64,000 bases of DNA from Bryoerythrophyllum caledonicum (GCA_963971425.1 OZ020516.1:34212199-34276198), one strand, 5' to 3'. Positions 35,747 through 48,869 are shown, numbered from the stretch's first letter. Program-made: numbers and translations. The notes: generated from the letters alone by a model not told the origin.

Positions 35747-36714
35747 CCCCTAAAGTTCCTTGACAATTTTTGTCAAAAACTAGTCCAAAACTGCCATTGT
35801 CAAACATGGCCGCAATAATCACATTTTTGAGAAGAATTCTCAATTTTTAACCGTAAGATCTAATAATAGACTCATGTATAAAAATCTCGTAAAATTATGG
35901 TTGCAATCCACCGCACGGATGTGAAGATTATAGTGTTTGAAGTGCAAGAAATAGTTTCTTTTCCCTCTTGCCTGGCAAAGTCAGCTCACTTTGACTAATC
36001 ATATCTTCTAGTATTTACACTACATTGTGTTGGAGACCATTACCAATGCAAAGAATATGATGTTAACTAAGTGTGTGAAAAATTTGAGGTCATTTCGAGG
36101 GGTACATCATGCTCAAATAAATACTTTAGTGAAAGGGGGTATAAAACAATGCAAATGACTACAAATGAAGTGAGAAATTATTTGCTACCTACAAATTTAC
36201 AAATTTGAAAATCCGTACAGTGGAAATGTGGAGTTTATTTTTTTACTTATTTTAGAGAAAAAAATAATCTAAAACGGGTGAAATCTCTAATTTTAATGAA
36301 TTTATTGAATTATTCAAATATTATAGGTGAGGGCAGGGCTTCAAAATGGGGACCTTTCAAGAAATGAAGGGCCACATCATTCACCCACTCCCCTGTGCGG
36401 GACCCGTGCAGCTCCTCGGGGGTGGCCCGCCATTACAGGGTGGCGTTTTTTTTTTTTTAATTTTTTAAAATTTTTTACACATGCCATCTCTTATGCCATC
36501 ATTGCCCGGGCCCCGCCACAGCCCCTGCCATGCACCACTCATGTACTAACTTTCAAACTGTGAATCCAAAAAAAAATTAAAAATGCCTCCACGAAGCTCT
36601 TATCAGGGGCGATCTAGAATAAAAAAAAAATTTAAAAAAGGATTTTTTTTTTGAATTTTAGGAACTTGCCCGAAATCTGAAATCCCCCCGAAGGAGACTC
36701 TGGTCCTTTAGGGG
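35747..36714. mobile_element. TTAA-flanked element, 968 bp, with GC-rich interior segment
   Basis: TTAA at 35743-35746 and 36715-36718 bound CCCCTAAAGTTCC at the left and GGTCCTTTAGGGG at the right. The interior at about 36320-36610 switches to GC-rich sequence with an A/T tract. This resembles in style the GC-rich MITE at 30894, so another insertion may sit inside. It has no transposase. Confidence 0.65.
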
Positions 36715-36922
36715 TTAACTTTGAACAACTTTAATTTCAACATGTCTAGCAATTACAACCTCAATTTTATGACTCCTATTGATCACATGACACAATATGG
36801 CATGACCAAATGTTTTGCTTCAACATCCCCCCTTTCATACATTTGTGACATTAAAGAGGTAATCCAGTTATCCTCAAGTTGTAATCTAGTTGATAAGGTG
36901 AGTGGCCTTGATTTGAACTTAA

Positions 36923-37483
36923 CCCTTTAGCGCCCAGGAAGCCCGAAATGGGACTCCGGAGGTGCTAAAACTCAATTTGCATGAAATCCATGAGGAATTA
37001 CGCTTTGAGATACGAGGTTTAGATTTACGCACACATTACATGAACACTCTTCAACAATCAGATCATGATTTGCATTTGTAGAACTCTTGGAAAAGCTAGG
37101 AATACAACACAAAATACATCAAATACACTAAAATACAGTGAATACCATGCCACATACTATGTTATATTTCACACACATGCACATCAGTTTTGGTCTTAAA
37201 TTTTGATTGAACTTTGTCTTTAAGACATTCTTCATTGTTTTGTGATTGTTGATCTCACTCCTCACATAGGAAACGTCCTTTTTGATTTGTATAAGGTAGG
37301 AACATTTTTGTATACAATCAAGTAAAAAAAAGCAAAAACATCACCAATAATTGCGAAAAAATATTTTCTTCACATATGATATGGCAATGTAATGTATTTT
37401 CTAATATCAACCTAGTGCACATGTGAACCGCTCTAATTCAAAGTAATTTATTTTTTTGCAAGAATCTATTGATGGTTATAGGA
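36923..37483. mobile_element. TTAA element E, inverted copy, truncated
   Basis: It starts at TTAA 36919-36922 with CCCTTTAGCGCCCAGGAAG, the right end of family E, and is the reverse complement of the E interior. Similarity stops at 37483, where another TTAA element (family F) begins; the remainder of E does not resume directly after it. A more diverged inverted stretch of E appears at about 38900-39250. Confidence 0.65.
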
Positions 37484-37487
37484 TTAA

Positions 37488-38002
37488 CCCTTAAACATTA
37501 GTCGGGAACCGTACATATAGGCATATATTTTTCTCTGAGATTCTTCTTCAACTAACATCTTTCATTTGGAGGTCATTTCCACATGTGGACCTTATCAAAA
37601 GGCACCGCGGCCTTGGTCTAGTGGTTTGAGTCATGGCGCACCTGTGAGGTGGTTGTGAGTTCAAGTCCCCACGCTGGTGTGGTGTCTACCACCATAGTCC
37701 ACCCAATTATGGTGGGGCGTCTTAAGACCTTGTTGTATGGGTACCCAAAAAGCCCTTGGGGAGGATGAAATGTCGGTTGTCTCTTAGGCACTTAGTGTAG
37801 GAAAGTGTTTACCCTCGAAAGATGGGAGTAGTTCTATTACACTATCCTATGTCCCATGGTCATGGACTTAGTGAATATATTCACGTGGGTCGCCAGTGGG
37901 AATCAAAATTCTTCTTCTTCTTCTGAATCTTATCATGTCTAAATACAACACCATACATGTCAAATATTTTGGCCACTACTGGCACCTTCTGACATTTGAG
38001 GG
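37488..38002. mobile_element. TTAA MITE family F copy 3, interrupted by a SINE
   Basis: TTAA at 37484-37487 and 38003-38006 bound CCCTTAAACATTAG and GACATTTGAGG. The outer parts are the reverse complement of copies at 20675 and 54424 (GGCACCTTCTGACATTT, GGAGGTCATTTCCA). A SINE splits it. Confidence 0.7.
37598..37926 (+). mobile_element. tRNA-derived SINE, second full copy, inside MITE F3
   Basis: It has the same family head as the 17959 SINE: box A-like TGGTCTAGTGG, box B-like GTTCAAGTCCC, the shared body, and a CTTCTTCTTCTTCT tail. It is flanked by near-identical 9-mers ACCTTATCA (37589-37597) and ATCTTATCA (37927-37935). Comparison with MITE copies at 20675 and 54424 shows uninterrupted GATAA...-type sequence at the same place, so the SINE entered an existing MITE. 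Its 3' hairpin is degraded. Confidence 0.85.
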
Positions 38003-38006
38003 TTAA

Positions 38007-39935
38007 CACATATTCTTACACGTGCACCTTGAATTGTCTTGTATTTGAGACTATTCAGAGCTTGCATTTATTGAGGAAACTCTTCAAGTTTGATAATACA
38101 ACAACTAAATAATACATCATATTTCATGTTACCCAGATGTGTCATATTATCCCCTGATGCACACTTTGCACTTTGGAGGACATTTGCCATTTTGGGCAAG
38201 TTCTTATAATGTCACTTTTGATCACAAGGCTTTGTTACAAAGAAGATGTGCCATAGTAGTAGCTTAATGGGAATATTAGTTTGTTTTCACATCAAATTTC
38301 TAGAATGGAAGACATGGTGTTCTAAGCGAAAATTAATGAAATTACTTTTTCTTGGGCAACACCAATAGTTTTATTACAACTTTCTATAGGTGTTGAGAGT
38401 TTTTATATGGATACATAATTTTTTTAGATTGTAAAAAATATTCCTATCTTTGGTGTAATATACCTATTTGAACGCAATTCAATTGGTATACAAGCAAGTA
38501 ACATCATTCAATGCAATGTAATGGTATAAAATTTAGATATTGTGTAAAGCAAAAAAATTGGCACCAAGTGAGGTCAAAGTTTGTTGATCCTCTCAATGCA
38601 AAGAATAAAAAATATTTTTCTTTACTTCAAACATTGTAATGTTCCAATATGTGTGATCAAAGTTCATGACATCTCATGAACATGTTATTTTATCATCTTA
38701 GATTGAAATCTTACAATCTATAATAGATATAAATATTTTTGTCTCCATTTCTACCCTTGTCTTGTACTTCAATTGAATTTATTTCATAAGAGATATTTTA
38801 TTGTTGTGTAATTGTTGATTTCTTTCATCACATTTAACATTTTTCTTTTGATACGTGCAAGTGATGAAACATCTCAATATTATACAATTAAGCAGGTTGA
38901 GGTTGAAAATTTGTAATATATCTTGTATAAATGTTCACTTCATACATTGAATGTCAATGTAAAGCTATCAACACACTTTACTATGAAGTTGACTCCATTT
39001 TATTTCTAAAATTTCTTACAAGATTCAATGGATTGAGAAAGTGGTACACCCTTCATGATTTGAAATATTTACTACCAAAATATGTTGACTCATAATACTA
39101 TAACCTATTCCATCAATTGTTGAATGTGGTGCAAATTTTCTTTAAAGTTTAGTCATTGGTTAAATTCAACTTTGTATGCCTAAATGTTGAAAGTAGACAT
39201 TCTATTTCCATTAAAGTGAATTCAAAGAACAAATTAGTACATGGTCATGGCTAAATTTATCCTAAGATAAGATCTAATATCTCTATATTGAAAATTATTA
39301 CATTTTATTTGATAACAATACTTATCTTAGAAATTATATCTTTTTGAAACTTTAGGCGGCTTTACAAATAACTCTGTCATCAAAGATTGTACAGATATTG
39401 ATTGCACAAAAATCCACCAAAAACAAGAGGTAGATGAAAAGAAACACACACATTGAAGTTACTTATAAAGTCACCTCAAGTTTTGATTAGATACCCATCA
39501 TTTTGAAAAATTACATTAAGCTCCAAATAGTTATGAGTATCTAAAAACCAGCTCAACGAAGAGAAAGACAACTCATATGCATGGTATCTAATGAAAACAT
39601 TTCACTCTCAAAGATGGCTAAAAATACCTTTGACGTCAATTTACATACTACCAAACTCTCTGAAGGATTCTAAATGAAAGATCAAAAAGCTCTTTAATCA
39701 ATCTAATAAGTATTCTGAGTGAACAAATAGCAACATAAGGAGGGAATATCTTATAGAAAATTTGGGTGACTTTATAAATAGCTCTTGAGACTGAGGAAGT
39801 ATCAAGGTGAGTTCCCAAACTTGAAGATGGTGCCAACTTCTCTTCTTGAAGAGTCTCAAGTTGAGATGAAGATGATAAAGACACCTTGAATCACGTGATG
39901 GATAAAACCCTTTCCAAGTCCTTGTCGACGGGAAT
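38007..39935. other. repeat-derived intergenic DNA
   Basis: There is no gene. Positions 38900-39250 are a diverged inverted copy of family E (for example CTATAACCTATTCCATCAA). The remaining sequence is AT-rich without recognisable ends. Confidence 0.45.
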
Positions 39936-40339
39936 AACACTTTTAGGCCAATGAGCTTTCTTAGCCTGCAAGAATCTACGAATGTTCTAGATCATACAGA
40001 ACAACATCTAAGAACAACATCTACGCACAGGGTACATTTCATCACAACCTCACTTCACAAAAATCATTGTAGCTCGCCAATGCTTGCACTGATTTTTGTG
40101 GCTATGGTCTCTAGAAATGCCCATCTTCCTCCGCCTCTATCCTCGTATAAACTTTTCATCAAGATGGTATGTAGCATTTGCTAATGCTTGCATTGATTTT
40201 TGTGGCTATGGTCTCAAGAGATGCCCATCTTCCTCCACCTCTAGCCTCATTTAATTTTTTCATCAAGATGGCCTGTAGCATTTGCTAGCAAGATTATAGT
40301 GCCAAAACGACCCAAAAATGGACACCAGGCCTTCAAGGG
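39936..40339. mobile_element. TTAA-type element with AGGCC ends
   Basis: The left end ACACTTTTAGGCCAATGAGC follows ATAA. The right end GGCCTTCAAGGG precedes TTAA (40340-40343). The first ~130 bp match the inverted segment 19860-19975, and the middle matches 28990-29240. It contains a short internal direct repeat (TTGCACTGATTTTTGTGGCTATGG and TTGCATTG..., ~100 bp apart). Confidence 0.5.
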
Positions 40340-41030
40340 TTAAGAAAGGAACAGAAGCCAAACCATAACGTAACAGAGAGTTGATTTGGGAAGCTAGAAA
40401 GGAAGTACTTGTATTAACCAAAGAAGCACTCATCCAGATAAAATGATACAGAAATCGTACTGCACAGAACTCATCATTGATGCATAAACTTCATGAATTT
40501 AGCGGCATTGAGTGAACATTGAAGACGCACCTCTCAGGCATACTTTCTGTAATGAAGACTGGCTATCCCAGTCGTTCATATTGCTGCTTAGTTTCCACGA
40601 ATTCGTTCATAGAAAATGTACCAAAGTAGCACTTACAGGCGGTCATGTTACCACAATATTGTACTTCAAAGGGTAGAACTTAACTTACAGAACTCAGCAT
40701 ACGTGCTCATTGAAATCTGTAGCTGACACTACTACATGTAATGTTTTGCTCCCATCCTTCACAATAATTTCCTGACATTAGCCAACTACTCCAAAACAAT
40801 GTACAAAAATGCATTGTAGCCAAACCATACCACTAAACCACTTCTGTGTGTACAAACATTAGATTACAGATTCGATTTCTGGATCGTACTTCGCAAAAGG
40901 AACCAGCTACTTTAGAAAATTCATCACTATTCTGAAGAAACGCCGAGGCAAGTCTGAAGCACAAGCACAATGAGATCCCTAGGAAGAAAGTCCGAAACAT
41001 GGCTATATGTAGGAAAACAAATAAAAAGCC

Positions 41031-43038
41031 TTAAATTGCAGTTTCTATTTTAACTTTCCTTAACAATACCTTGGTCGTCGGACCTCCACCACTGGACTCT
41101 GTTGCATACTCCCTCTTAACTTCCATAATATCTGATGAAATTGGATCTTCGTCATGAAAATCTTTCAAAGGCAAAGACTCTTCACTAACCTCCTCCTCAG
41201 AATCCTCAATGACTGCTTGACGTCTTGTTCGTCTCCTATGAGAAGTCTCTGCTTTTGAATCAGATCCACGCCTATGTTTCCTTTCCAATCGTCCCTTGCC
41301 CTGAGCCATGACAACAAACACAAACTTGAGACAAAAAATAATAAAAGGGTGACAATTTATTTAGAACTACGAACTTATTTCTCACCTTGCTACGAGCCTC
41401 TTGCTTCCGCTTTTTAATGCCATCAACAATATCATAATGCATTGCCCAACCTGCCTTTCCAGTAAGGGTCACTTTTACATCTACCACACGAAAAATATGA
41501 ACCAAGAACTTTAAACTTTTCAGCCTCGGGTCCATAAGCTCCATGACCACAACATCACCCTCTTCAAGGTAGTGATCGAGAGAAAAGTTCCCCCAATAAA
41601 TCTCTATACCACGAATTCTCACTTGCCAAGAATTTCCTTCTTCATTGACAACGGTTGCCAAATAAGACCTGTTTGTTTCAGGCATGTTTTCACGAAACCA
41701 TGGTGCTGGAATAACCTGCAAACAATAATCATAAGCAAACCTCAACTTGTATCGTAATTTAATGTTATTTTGAAATAATGATCTAATGTTTACATACAAA
41801 CTTTGATAAACCATCAACGATTTATGTGAAAATGAAGGTGACTTACCACTGAAAGAGCACGATAACATGTAGCTTTCTCCAGTGTTCTCAAAAAACTGTT
41901 GTGAGTAACTGGACACGCCTTCGCAGCTTCAAAAGCCTTGTCTCTATCATCACGACTTACAGGACCCCGCTTGGACGCATAAGTCCTCTTAATTGTAGTC
42001 CCTGGCTGCGAAAATTGATGGACTGTGGTGACGCGCGGTGCCACATACAGGATAGGAGACCGGGTGCACTTCTCTCCATCACCGGAGACATCGGATAGAG
42101 GTTTTGATGGAAGAACACCCCTCCTTACTTTTGAAGAGCTTCTCAGCTCCTCCTCTTCTGTCATGTTGTCAGCAGCCGTTGAAGTGGATCCTGAATCATC
42201 TTCCACGCTATTATTTTCTTTACTCCCGTTTGTCTTATCCAACACCCTGTGGTCTAATGACCAATCACTGTCTGAGGTAGACGATGAAGATGCCTCTGCA
42301 TCCTCAGTTTCTGTGCCTTCAAGGCAATCATTTGGGACTTCATGCTGTGTAGGTTTTGAAGTGGATGACATCCCTGCAGCCTTCTTCTTCTGGAACATGT
42401 CAACACCATCTTTTCTCACCTTTTCATTCGGTGCTCCCTCTGATGGCATGCTATCTACATCGAAAGCCCTATCGGTGATATTTGTGCTACTTCTTCTCGC
42501 TTTCGCCAACAACCAGTCTTGAGCCCCAGCTACTTGGACATCCACATCCTGTTCCACCTCCACCTTCACATGGACCCTGTAAACTTGAACTAGGAAGCGT
42601 GACTTCTCCATCAGCGTCAAGACAACATGATCCCCAAGGCTAACGTTGTGCGAACTTGCAAAATCATACCATTCAAACCCATACCCAACAATGGCAATAT
42701 CACTACCTACGAGGCAACATGAATAAGCTCTACCATCATCCCCTTCAAGGCTCACAGTCTCGCCAAACAGAGAACTATAGTGCCGCACAAATCTCTTTGG
42801 AACCTCCTGTACCAATATAAAAACAATTGTTAATGACATGCCTAGAATCTCATAAAAAATAAAGCAAAAGGGTAGAACATGAGTTTCAACTTACAATCCA
42901 ACAATCTCGATCAGATGGCACGTTGTTGCGTGCAACAGTTTGCGAAAAGAAAGGTCGCCCGCATGCACACTTGAACGACTCGTTGGTCTTTCTATTTTGT
43001 AGAAAAGATCTGTAGCAAAAGCCACATGCTTCCGCCAT
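41031..43038 (-). CDS. two-B3-domain (REM-like) DNA-binding protein, 4 coding exons
   Basis: Coding exons are 43038-42895, 42806-41847, 41715-41386 and 41300-41031. All joins are phase 0 with good donors and acceptors, giving 567 residues. A short N-terminus has CGFCYRSF and KCACG, possibly a tiny zinc site. The first B3 domain (about residues 44-130) runs DRDCWIEVPKRFVRHY through FEWYDFASSHNVSLGDHVVL to FLVQVYRV. A long acidic and serine-rich linker follows, then a second B3 (about 335-455: HNSFLRTLEKATCYRALSV, IPAPWFRENMPE, VRIRGIEIYWGNFSLDHYL, LEEGDVVVMELMD). The basic and acidic C-terminus includes RRRTRRQAV, a possible nuclear signal. B3 domains are plant-specific DNA-binding folds; this arrangement fits REM-type transcription factors. 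DNA target and role are unknown. An acceptor (CACAG|GAAAG) at about 43098 suggests a spliced 5' leader. Confidence 0.83.
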
Positions 43039-45494
43039 CTCGAAATTGATGAATTCCACCTCAATGCTGTGCACACAGCTGTTTTTCTTAGCTTTCCTGT
43101 GCCACAGAAAATCAGACAAAATTTACATTCAAATTGCACAAAACAATCCTAAAGTGGAAACAATCAATCTAAAAACACTTGTGATAAGATCCCTCATTAC
43201 AAAAATCAACCCTAATCCTAGAAACAAAAAAAAAACTCACTTTGAATAGTGATATTCTCAAAGAGAGGAAACTTGCCCTCCAAATCCACCACAAAGCACG
43301 AATCTCAGAATGAGATCCTTCCAGAGCTAAATCTGCTTCTCCGGCATGTCTTTCACCAACTGCAGACTGCAGAAAAACACCACCCAAAAACACAACCTGC
43401 TCTACACCAGCCTGCAAACAATGGAACTACCTTAACATGAGGGTGCAGTCCAAAAGAAGCTTCTCCAAGTCAACATGTTTAAAGTTAAGATTGCAGTTTT
43501 GAAAATGTCGCTATATATACCTTTGTAGAGTACACACGCTCATCCAGTATCAGGTTGGTGGCTTGATGCTTCAATTGAAAGCGATCCTCACCTGCAACCA
43601 CACAGAACATCCTCTAGTCATGTGTTTCAAATTACAATTTTCATAATAAACATGAGATCTGCTCAAACGCATCATATATTGAATGGAGATAAAAAGCAGC
43701 ATATTTATCAGCTGTAAGAACTCCCTATGTTCTGTGGTACAAGACTCTAGAATACAATTGACACAAGAAGGCATTCACAACAGGGGGCTCTCCTCCACAG
43801 CCACCCACATACCAATCTTTTGTTCATAATTCAGTCATGGTGATGAACCGCACCCTGCAGAAACCACGTGTACCAAATAAGAGGCAATGCCAGCTCGCTC
43901 TCTGTAAACTTGTGTACGTAGACGAGGGCTTTCTGGACATCTCCAATCAGTTCCAAGCCACATGAAACGTCAGATCCACCTAACATATATAAGTATTAGG
44001 AGCACCGAGATTAACCTGTAGAAACTTTCGCTTCTGACAACAATGCCTTGGAACGCAACAGAGTTGCGACATCCTTTCAAAAACACAAGAAGACGTGGAT
44101 CCGCGGCAGATGAATCCCAAACCGACTTCAAAAACAGACAAGCGAAGACAACAACTGAGCATGATGACAGGCAAAATCGCTAACAAATCCAAGTTAATAT
44201 TACCACTGCAGGAGCAACCACGAGCAACAAACAAAGAAGTGCAATAAGAAAGCATAAAAAACAAATGGCACTGACAAACACTGTTGGCAAAAGTTCATCG
44301 AAACATTTCACAGATAATAGACAAGAATTATTGAAGGTAATGCTATAGGTTAAAAAAACTACCTCAACGATGTCAGGCTTCATACATTGTTGCTTGTGCT
44401 CGGCAATTTCATCCTCCGTTGCAGCTGTTCAATAAGAACAAAATTGAGTTACAATGAGAAACCCTAATATGAAAATTTTCACTTTAATCTATCGAGCACG
44501 TTGCAAGTTGTAAGTTACTTATTAACACATTTTATTTTATTCAAAAACTTAGTACGTAGGCCGTCAAAACTAGCTCAAGTTTCTTCTTTAGATATAGATG
44601 AACAAATGTGAGGGGCAAGAAACCCAGTTGTCACCGTGCCCCCGAATCAAAGGATAATGCGACTTGCTGATCAGCAACAGTTTAAAAAAAGATTTAAAAA
44701 CACTCAGTTGATCGCTTAACCATACTCACCTCATCCTTGACACTGCCGATGTGCCGAGTCTATCAAGCTCGTTATAGTCACCGGCGTTGTTTCCTAATCC
44801 CTGCATCCATCACCTCACGTGTCAAACCGAGCGGACACTAAAACCGTCGAGCAGCTACTCAACTCGAAGCCAATCACAGAAAAAGTGCTTTAAACGTCTC
44901 CGTAATCTGAAACTAAATGAAGAATATCACGCAGCACGGGGTACATTACACAATCAAAAATTCACAGTAAATTGTTAACAATGAACAACCAAGGAATTCC
45001 GTTTCACGCATAAAAATCCGCAAAAGCGATGCTCAACGACGGGGAATAAAAACGAACAAAACAACGGCAGCTACAGGCTTATAGCTTTCAAGCAAACCTC
45101 AAACGTAAATAAAAATTACCGAAGCATTCAAGACTCAACCCAAAACTAAAAAAACGCCACATACCTTGGGAGAGATGGAATACCTTCGACAGGGTTTGAG
45201 GAGAGGCTGCATCCTTCGAAGACGATAAAAACGAGGTCTCTTCTGACTTTCTGCTCTCGAAAACTGAACTGTATGTTCTTTGCACATATACAAAGCGTAA
45301 TTGGGATAGTGACGGTGGTGGGGCCGTGGTGGGAATGGGCCTCACCGAAACTGAGGCAACCCATCTTTGTTGACGAGTTTCGAGGCTTCACTTGGGAGGT
45401 CTGCAGAGGAGCTTGCGATCCAAGCAAGCATCGCTCAAGAGGAAGAGAAAAATCAAGGAGGGTTTGTCTCCGTGAAGTGAGTTTCGCCATCACC
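43039..45494. other. region between divergent B3 and SYP61 genes
   Basis: This 2.5-kb head-to-head interval has no protein gene I can support. The minus strand shows donor and acceptor-like signals (for example GAAG|GTATTCC near 45187 and CACAG|GAAAG near 43098), compatible with a multi-exon untranslated leader of the B3 gene. The two promoters are probably close together around 45.25-45.45 kb. Confidence 0.4.
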
Positions 45495-46971
45495 ATGTCG
45501 GCGTCGGATCCTTTCTACCTCGTCAAAGAGGAGATTCAGGACTCGGTAAGGCGATGATACATGTAGTTGATTGGGAATCAAGTCGGGAGGAGTTTTTGAG
45601 GAGATGGGGTTTGTGAATTTCGTGTCAACTTTCTGTGGGGTTTGTGTGGAATTTTTAGGGTTTGCGACGTGTTTTTTCTTGTGAAGGTCACGAAGCTGCA
45701 GGCAACGTTGGATCGATGGGAGAAGTTGCCCGTGTCGTCCACAGAGCGGACTGTGCTAGTCAGGGAAATTCTGTCCACTTGCGAGAGCATCGAGTGGCAG
45801 GTATAATCATATACTATTTTCTTGAAGCTGTATCGGAGCCTCATGTGTTTTCGTTTTCTACGAATCGTGGTTTGTTTAGGTTGTTCTATGAATCGTGGTT
45901 TGTTTAGGTTGACGAGTTGGACAAGGCAACTGGAGTTGCAGAGAGGGACCCAGCTCGTTTCAGTGTGGATGCAGCTGAGATTGATCGGCGCAAGAAATGG
46001 ACGTCTTCTACACGAAACCAGGTTTGTGGGCGTTTTTTGTGCTTGCGGTCTGGGTGTCTGTCTGCATGTGGTTGCTGGTCATTCACACCGTCTTCTTCAT
46101 GAGTTGCAGGTCCATGCGGTAACTGCAAAGTTGCAAAGCACACCTGTGAGGAACATTGGAGATCGTCGAGAGTTGATGAGATTAGACGATCAGGCCCCGG
46201 CTCGTACCGATCATGACAGCTATATTTCCAACGAATCCGATCGACAGGAGCTTCTGTTGAGGTGAAGTATGAGAGACATGTTGCCGTCAATTTATTATGA
46301 TGTCAATGTGAATGAAAAGCTTTCTCATCTTTTTTGATCGTGTGGAACAGAGAACAGGATGACGATCTAGATGAATTGAGTGCAAGCCTGGGTCATGTTG
46401 GCCATGTTGGACTTCTTATCAACAACGAGTTCGGATTACAGGTAGGGCTCGAACGCTATTGCCTGGTTTAGATCTGGATGGTTCTTTCTGGTCTGAGAAA
46501 TAAGAAGTGAATGCAATCAGTCGCGGTCGGAAATCAGATCCTTCTTTTTCAGTTTTAACTAACCATGTGGTGCATGAGATACGTCTTCATGTCGTGCCCC
46601 TTGTCTGATTAAGACCTGTTGTCTCACAGGAAGGGTTCATGAATAAGTTTAGCGAGGATATGGATGGCACAGCCACTCGGCTTGACTCTGTTCAGGTACT
46701 CCACACGCATTCAGTTCTGCACATGCGTTCTTTTGGTGCTTTTGTTATTTTTGGCAAACCTCTCTCTTGTCATGGACCATGGACGTCACGAGGCTGAGCA
46801 AGTTATGAATTCTACGACATGCTCACATGATGGTGGATTCTATGATCTGATGGTGTGCAGAAAAAGCTTGCGACGGTGATGAAAAAAGCAGGCTGGAAAG
46901 GCCAAGTGCTCATGATACTGTTTTTAGTCGTGCTGCTGGTGATACTAACCTTTCTCGTTATTTCTGCTTAG
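45495..46971 (+). CDS. SYP61: syntaxin of the SYP61 / syntaxin-6 type (Qc-SNARE), 7 exons
   Basis: Exons are 45495-45545, 45687-45800, 45908-46021, 46110-46261, 46351-46441, 46630-46695 and 46861-46971, giving 232 residues in continuous phase. The N-terminal syntaxin-6 domain (residues 1-105) begins MSASDPFYLVKEEIQDS and includes CESIEWQVDELDKATGVAER and RKKWTSSTRNQVHAV. The SNARE motif (about 145-205) begins LLLREQDDDLDELSASLGHV and contains NEFGLQEGF, whose Q aligns with the ionic-layer glutamine of Q-SNAREs. It ends with one C-terminal membrane anchor (VLMILFLVVLLVILTFLVIS). In Arabidopsis the homologue works at the trans-Golgi network and early endosome in membrane fusion, including plasma-membrane cargo export. 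Exon 2 uses an AAG acceptor. It lacks a short linker stretch relative to the Arabidopsis protein as I recall it, but all key parts are present. Confidence 0.92.
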
Positions 46972-47815
46972 TCGGGGTACTACTTTCAAAGGTCATCATT
47001 TGCAAACAGGTACTTACAGTGGCCACAAAACAATTTCCGCCCTTCATAAATTAGTAGCGTTGAACATTGCTGTAAATTAGTTCGCTAGCTTGCCCTGTTA
47101 TAATGTCAACAAAAAGGAATCGGTTACAATAGCTATGTAGTTTAAGGTAAAGTAAACTGGTCCCAAATGTACTACTGTACAGTTTTAAACCAATGGAACA
47201 GAATTACACTTTTCTATTGTCATTCAAAGAGTCATCCTCTACTTGCTGTCGGTTTCCAGGTTTGCTGGTGTTGGCATTCACTGTGTGAAAACCGTTTCAG
47301 CAGCACCTAAATCATACTGGTATATACGCAACAGCTGCACTTGGACAAACTTACCATCATATTTACCTCCTTCCAATATTCGAGGACTTTGTGGATGGCT
47401 GTATATCATGTAAGGATGGCTTGCAAAGTATACCTGCAGAGTTCAAGATACTTCTTTGATACAAGCCCAAGCTATAGGACCAGTAGACCCACGTGTCATC
47501 TTAAATCATTATAAGTATATTACCTTCCTCAGCACCCTGCAAGTTCGGATGCCCACTGGAAATCGAAGATTGCAAAGAAAAAGAACCTGTGCGTTTCACA
47601 GAAACGCCATCAAAGATAACAAAGTACTCCTCAGAGTCGAAATAAAAAACAAGTTTCGAGAACGTCCTCACTTTTATCAATAGCAGGAAGGACATAGCAG
47701 CATCTACCTCCATACGCGTAAAACCAAGGGGCATCAACTTTACAAGAGGATGTACACCTTGGGACATACAAACCGTGCTCTAAACAACCCTAAATATGTC
47801 TTCCGAAACGCCACT
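46972..47815. other. 3' flanks of SYP61 and small duplicated gene
   Basis: The interval is convergent between SYP61 (+) and the small gene (-). It probably contains both 3' UTRs. No further gene is supported. Confidence 0.4.
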
Positions 47816-48869
47816 TCATGACCTAAAAATTCTCCGGAAGCGTTCAGACCTAAAGAATATATCTCCAGAAGTTTTCACCTGGGAGCAAAATATTGATGCA
47901 TCACTCGCTCTGTTCACCAACCCCCTGCACTCGCCCCAAACACCCTCATGAATTCACAACAATGTACATGCTGGCATTCTCAAAGAGCACCACGAAATTC
48001 TCCCAAACCCATCAGATGACAGAAAGAAGCTCACCACGTCAGCTGGAGAAGGAGCACCGGTCGCACGCTCCAGCAGTTGTATCCGTTTTTCCAATTGCTT
48101 GTAGTACCCCTCTACCTAGACACGATTTCAACCACAACGAAGAACATCATCAAACCAACACGTTGGCGTAAATGCCTCAGGACGAGTTGTAATTATCATG
48201 ACATTCTACAACCAGTGCTAAATGAGCTCAGAACTTCTTCAACTAAGTAAAGACGAGGCTAATGAAAATGAAAGTGGCCATCACAGGAATGAAATAAACA
48301 GATGTGTCAGTGAAGGAGTGAGCTGGCCCATTAGAATGTTATGATGTGTCATGAACAACATATTTTAACACATATCCTAGAACTTCTTGAATCAGGTTGA
48401 AAAGGCAAATAAAAACGAAGCAAGTGGAAATCGAAGGGAAGAAACAGGATGTGCGCTGGTGAAGAACTGAGCATATCTCACTAAAAAAAAGATTGAGAAC
48501 TTTCGAGTCTCCTTAGCACTGGTTCCAGGACGTTGTGGCTAAACCCTAAGTCCTATAGGAAAGACAGTTTCTTCTTGCAAATGAATCCCAATCTCGTATA
48601 CGGCCATTGCTATAACTGAATTTCCACACCACATACGCCGCAAGACCGCAAAACCCCACCAAAATTCACATCCACGCAACCTGGACTCGAATTGCAAGAA
48701 CCCAATTCATCACAACACCATGGCCCCCAACACACTCACAAGCTTGACACAGTACCTCATCGGCGAGAATGTGGTGGCTGCCCCACACATCCCGCTGCAA
48801 CTGGAACATGGCAATGCCCGATGCCACGGCGAACCCCGTGAAGAAGGACGTCGCGCGCACTCGAAACAT
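47816..48869 (-). CDS. small membrane-anchored protein, duplicated gene copy 1, 3 exons
   Basis: Exons 48869-48756, 48097-48035 and 47878-47816 join in phase 0 to give 79 residues. The protein has a short N-terminal hydrophobic segment (SFFTGFAVASGIAMF), then a charged helical part (DVWGSHHILADE joined to QLEKRIQLLERATG), then a basic tail (FFRSERFRRIFRS). This looks like a single-pass protein with a coiled-coil, perhaps of mitochondria or plastids, but I do not recognise the family. Exon 2 uses an AAG acceptor. The start was chosen because the same frame and all three exons are kept in the second copy at 52869-53923. Confidence 0.6.

Noticed and set aside
12563..36718. CCCTAAA-like words at many sites as interstitial telomere repeats
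   Set aside because: Each occurs once per element end, next to TTAA and in inverted pairs, so they are transposon termini; no tandem CCCTAAA array exists.
37598..37690. tRNA gene with A and B boxes
   Set aside because: It lacks a foldable acceptor stem, continues into a conserved body and TTC tail, and has target duplications, so it is a SINE head.
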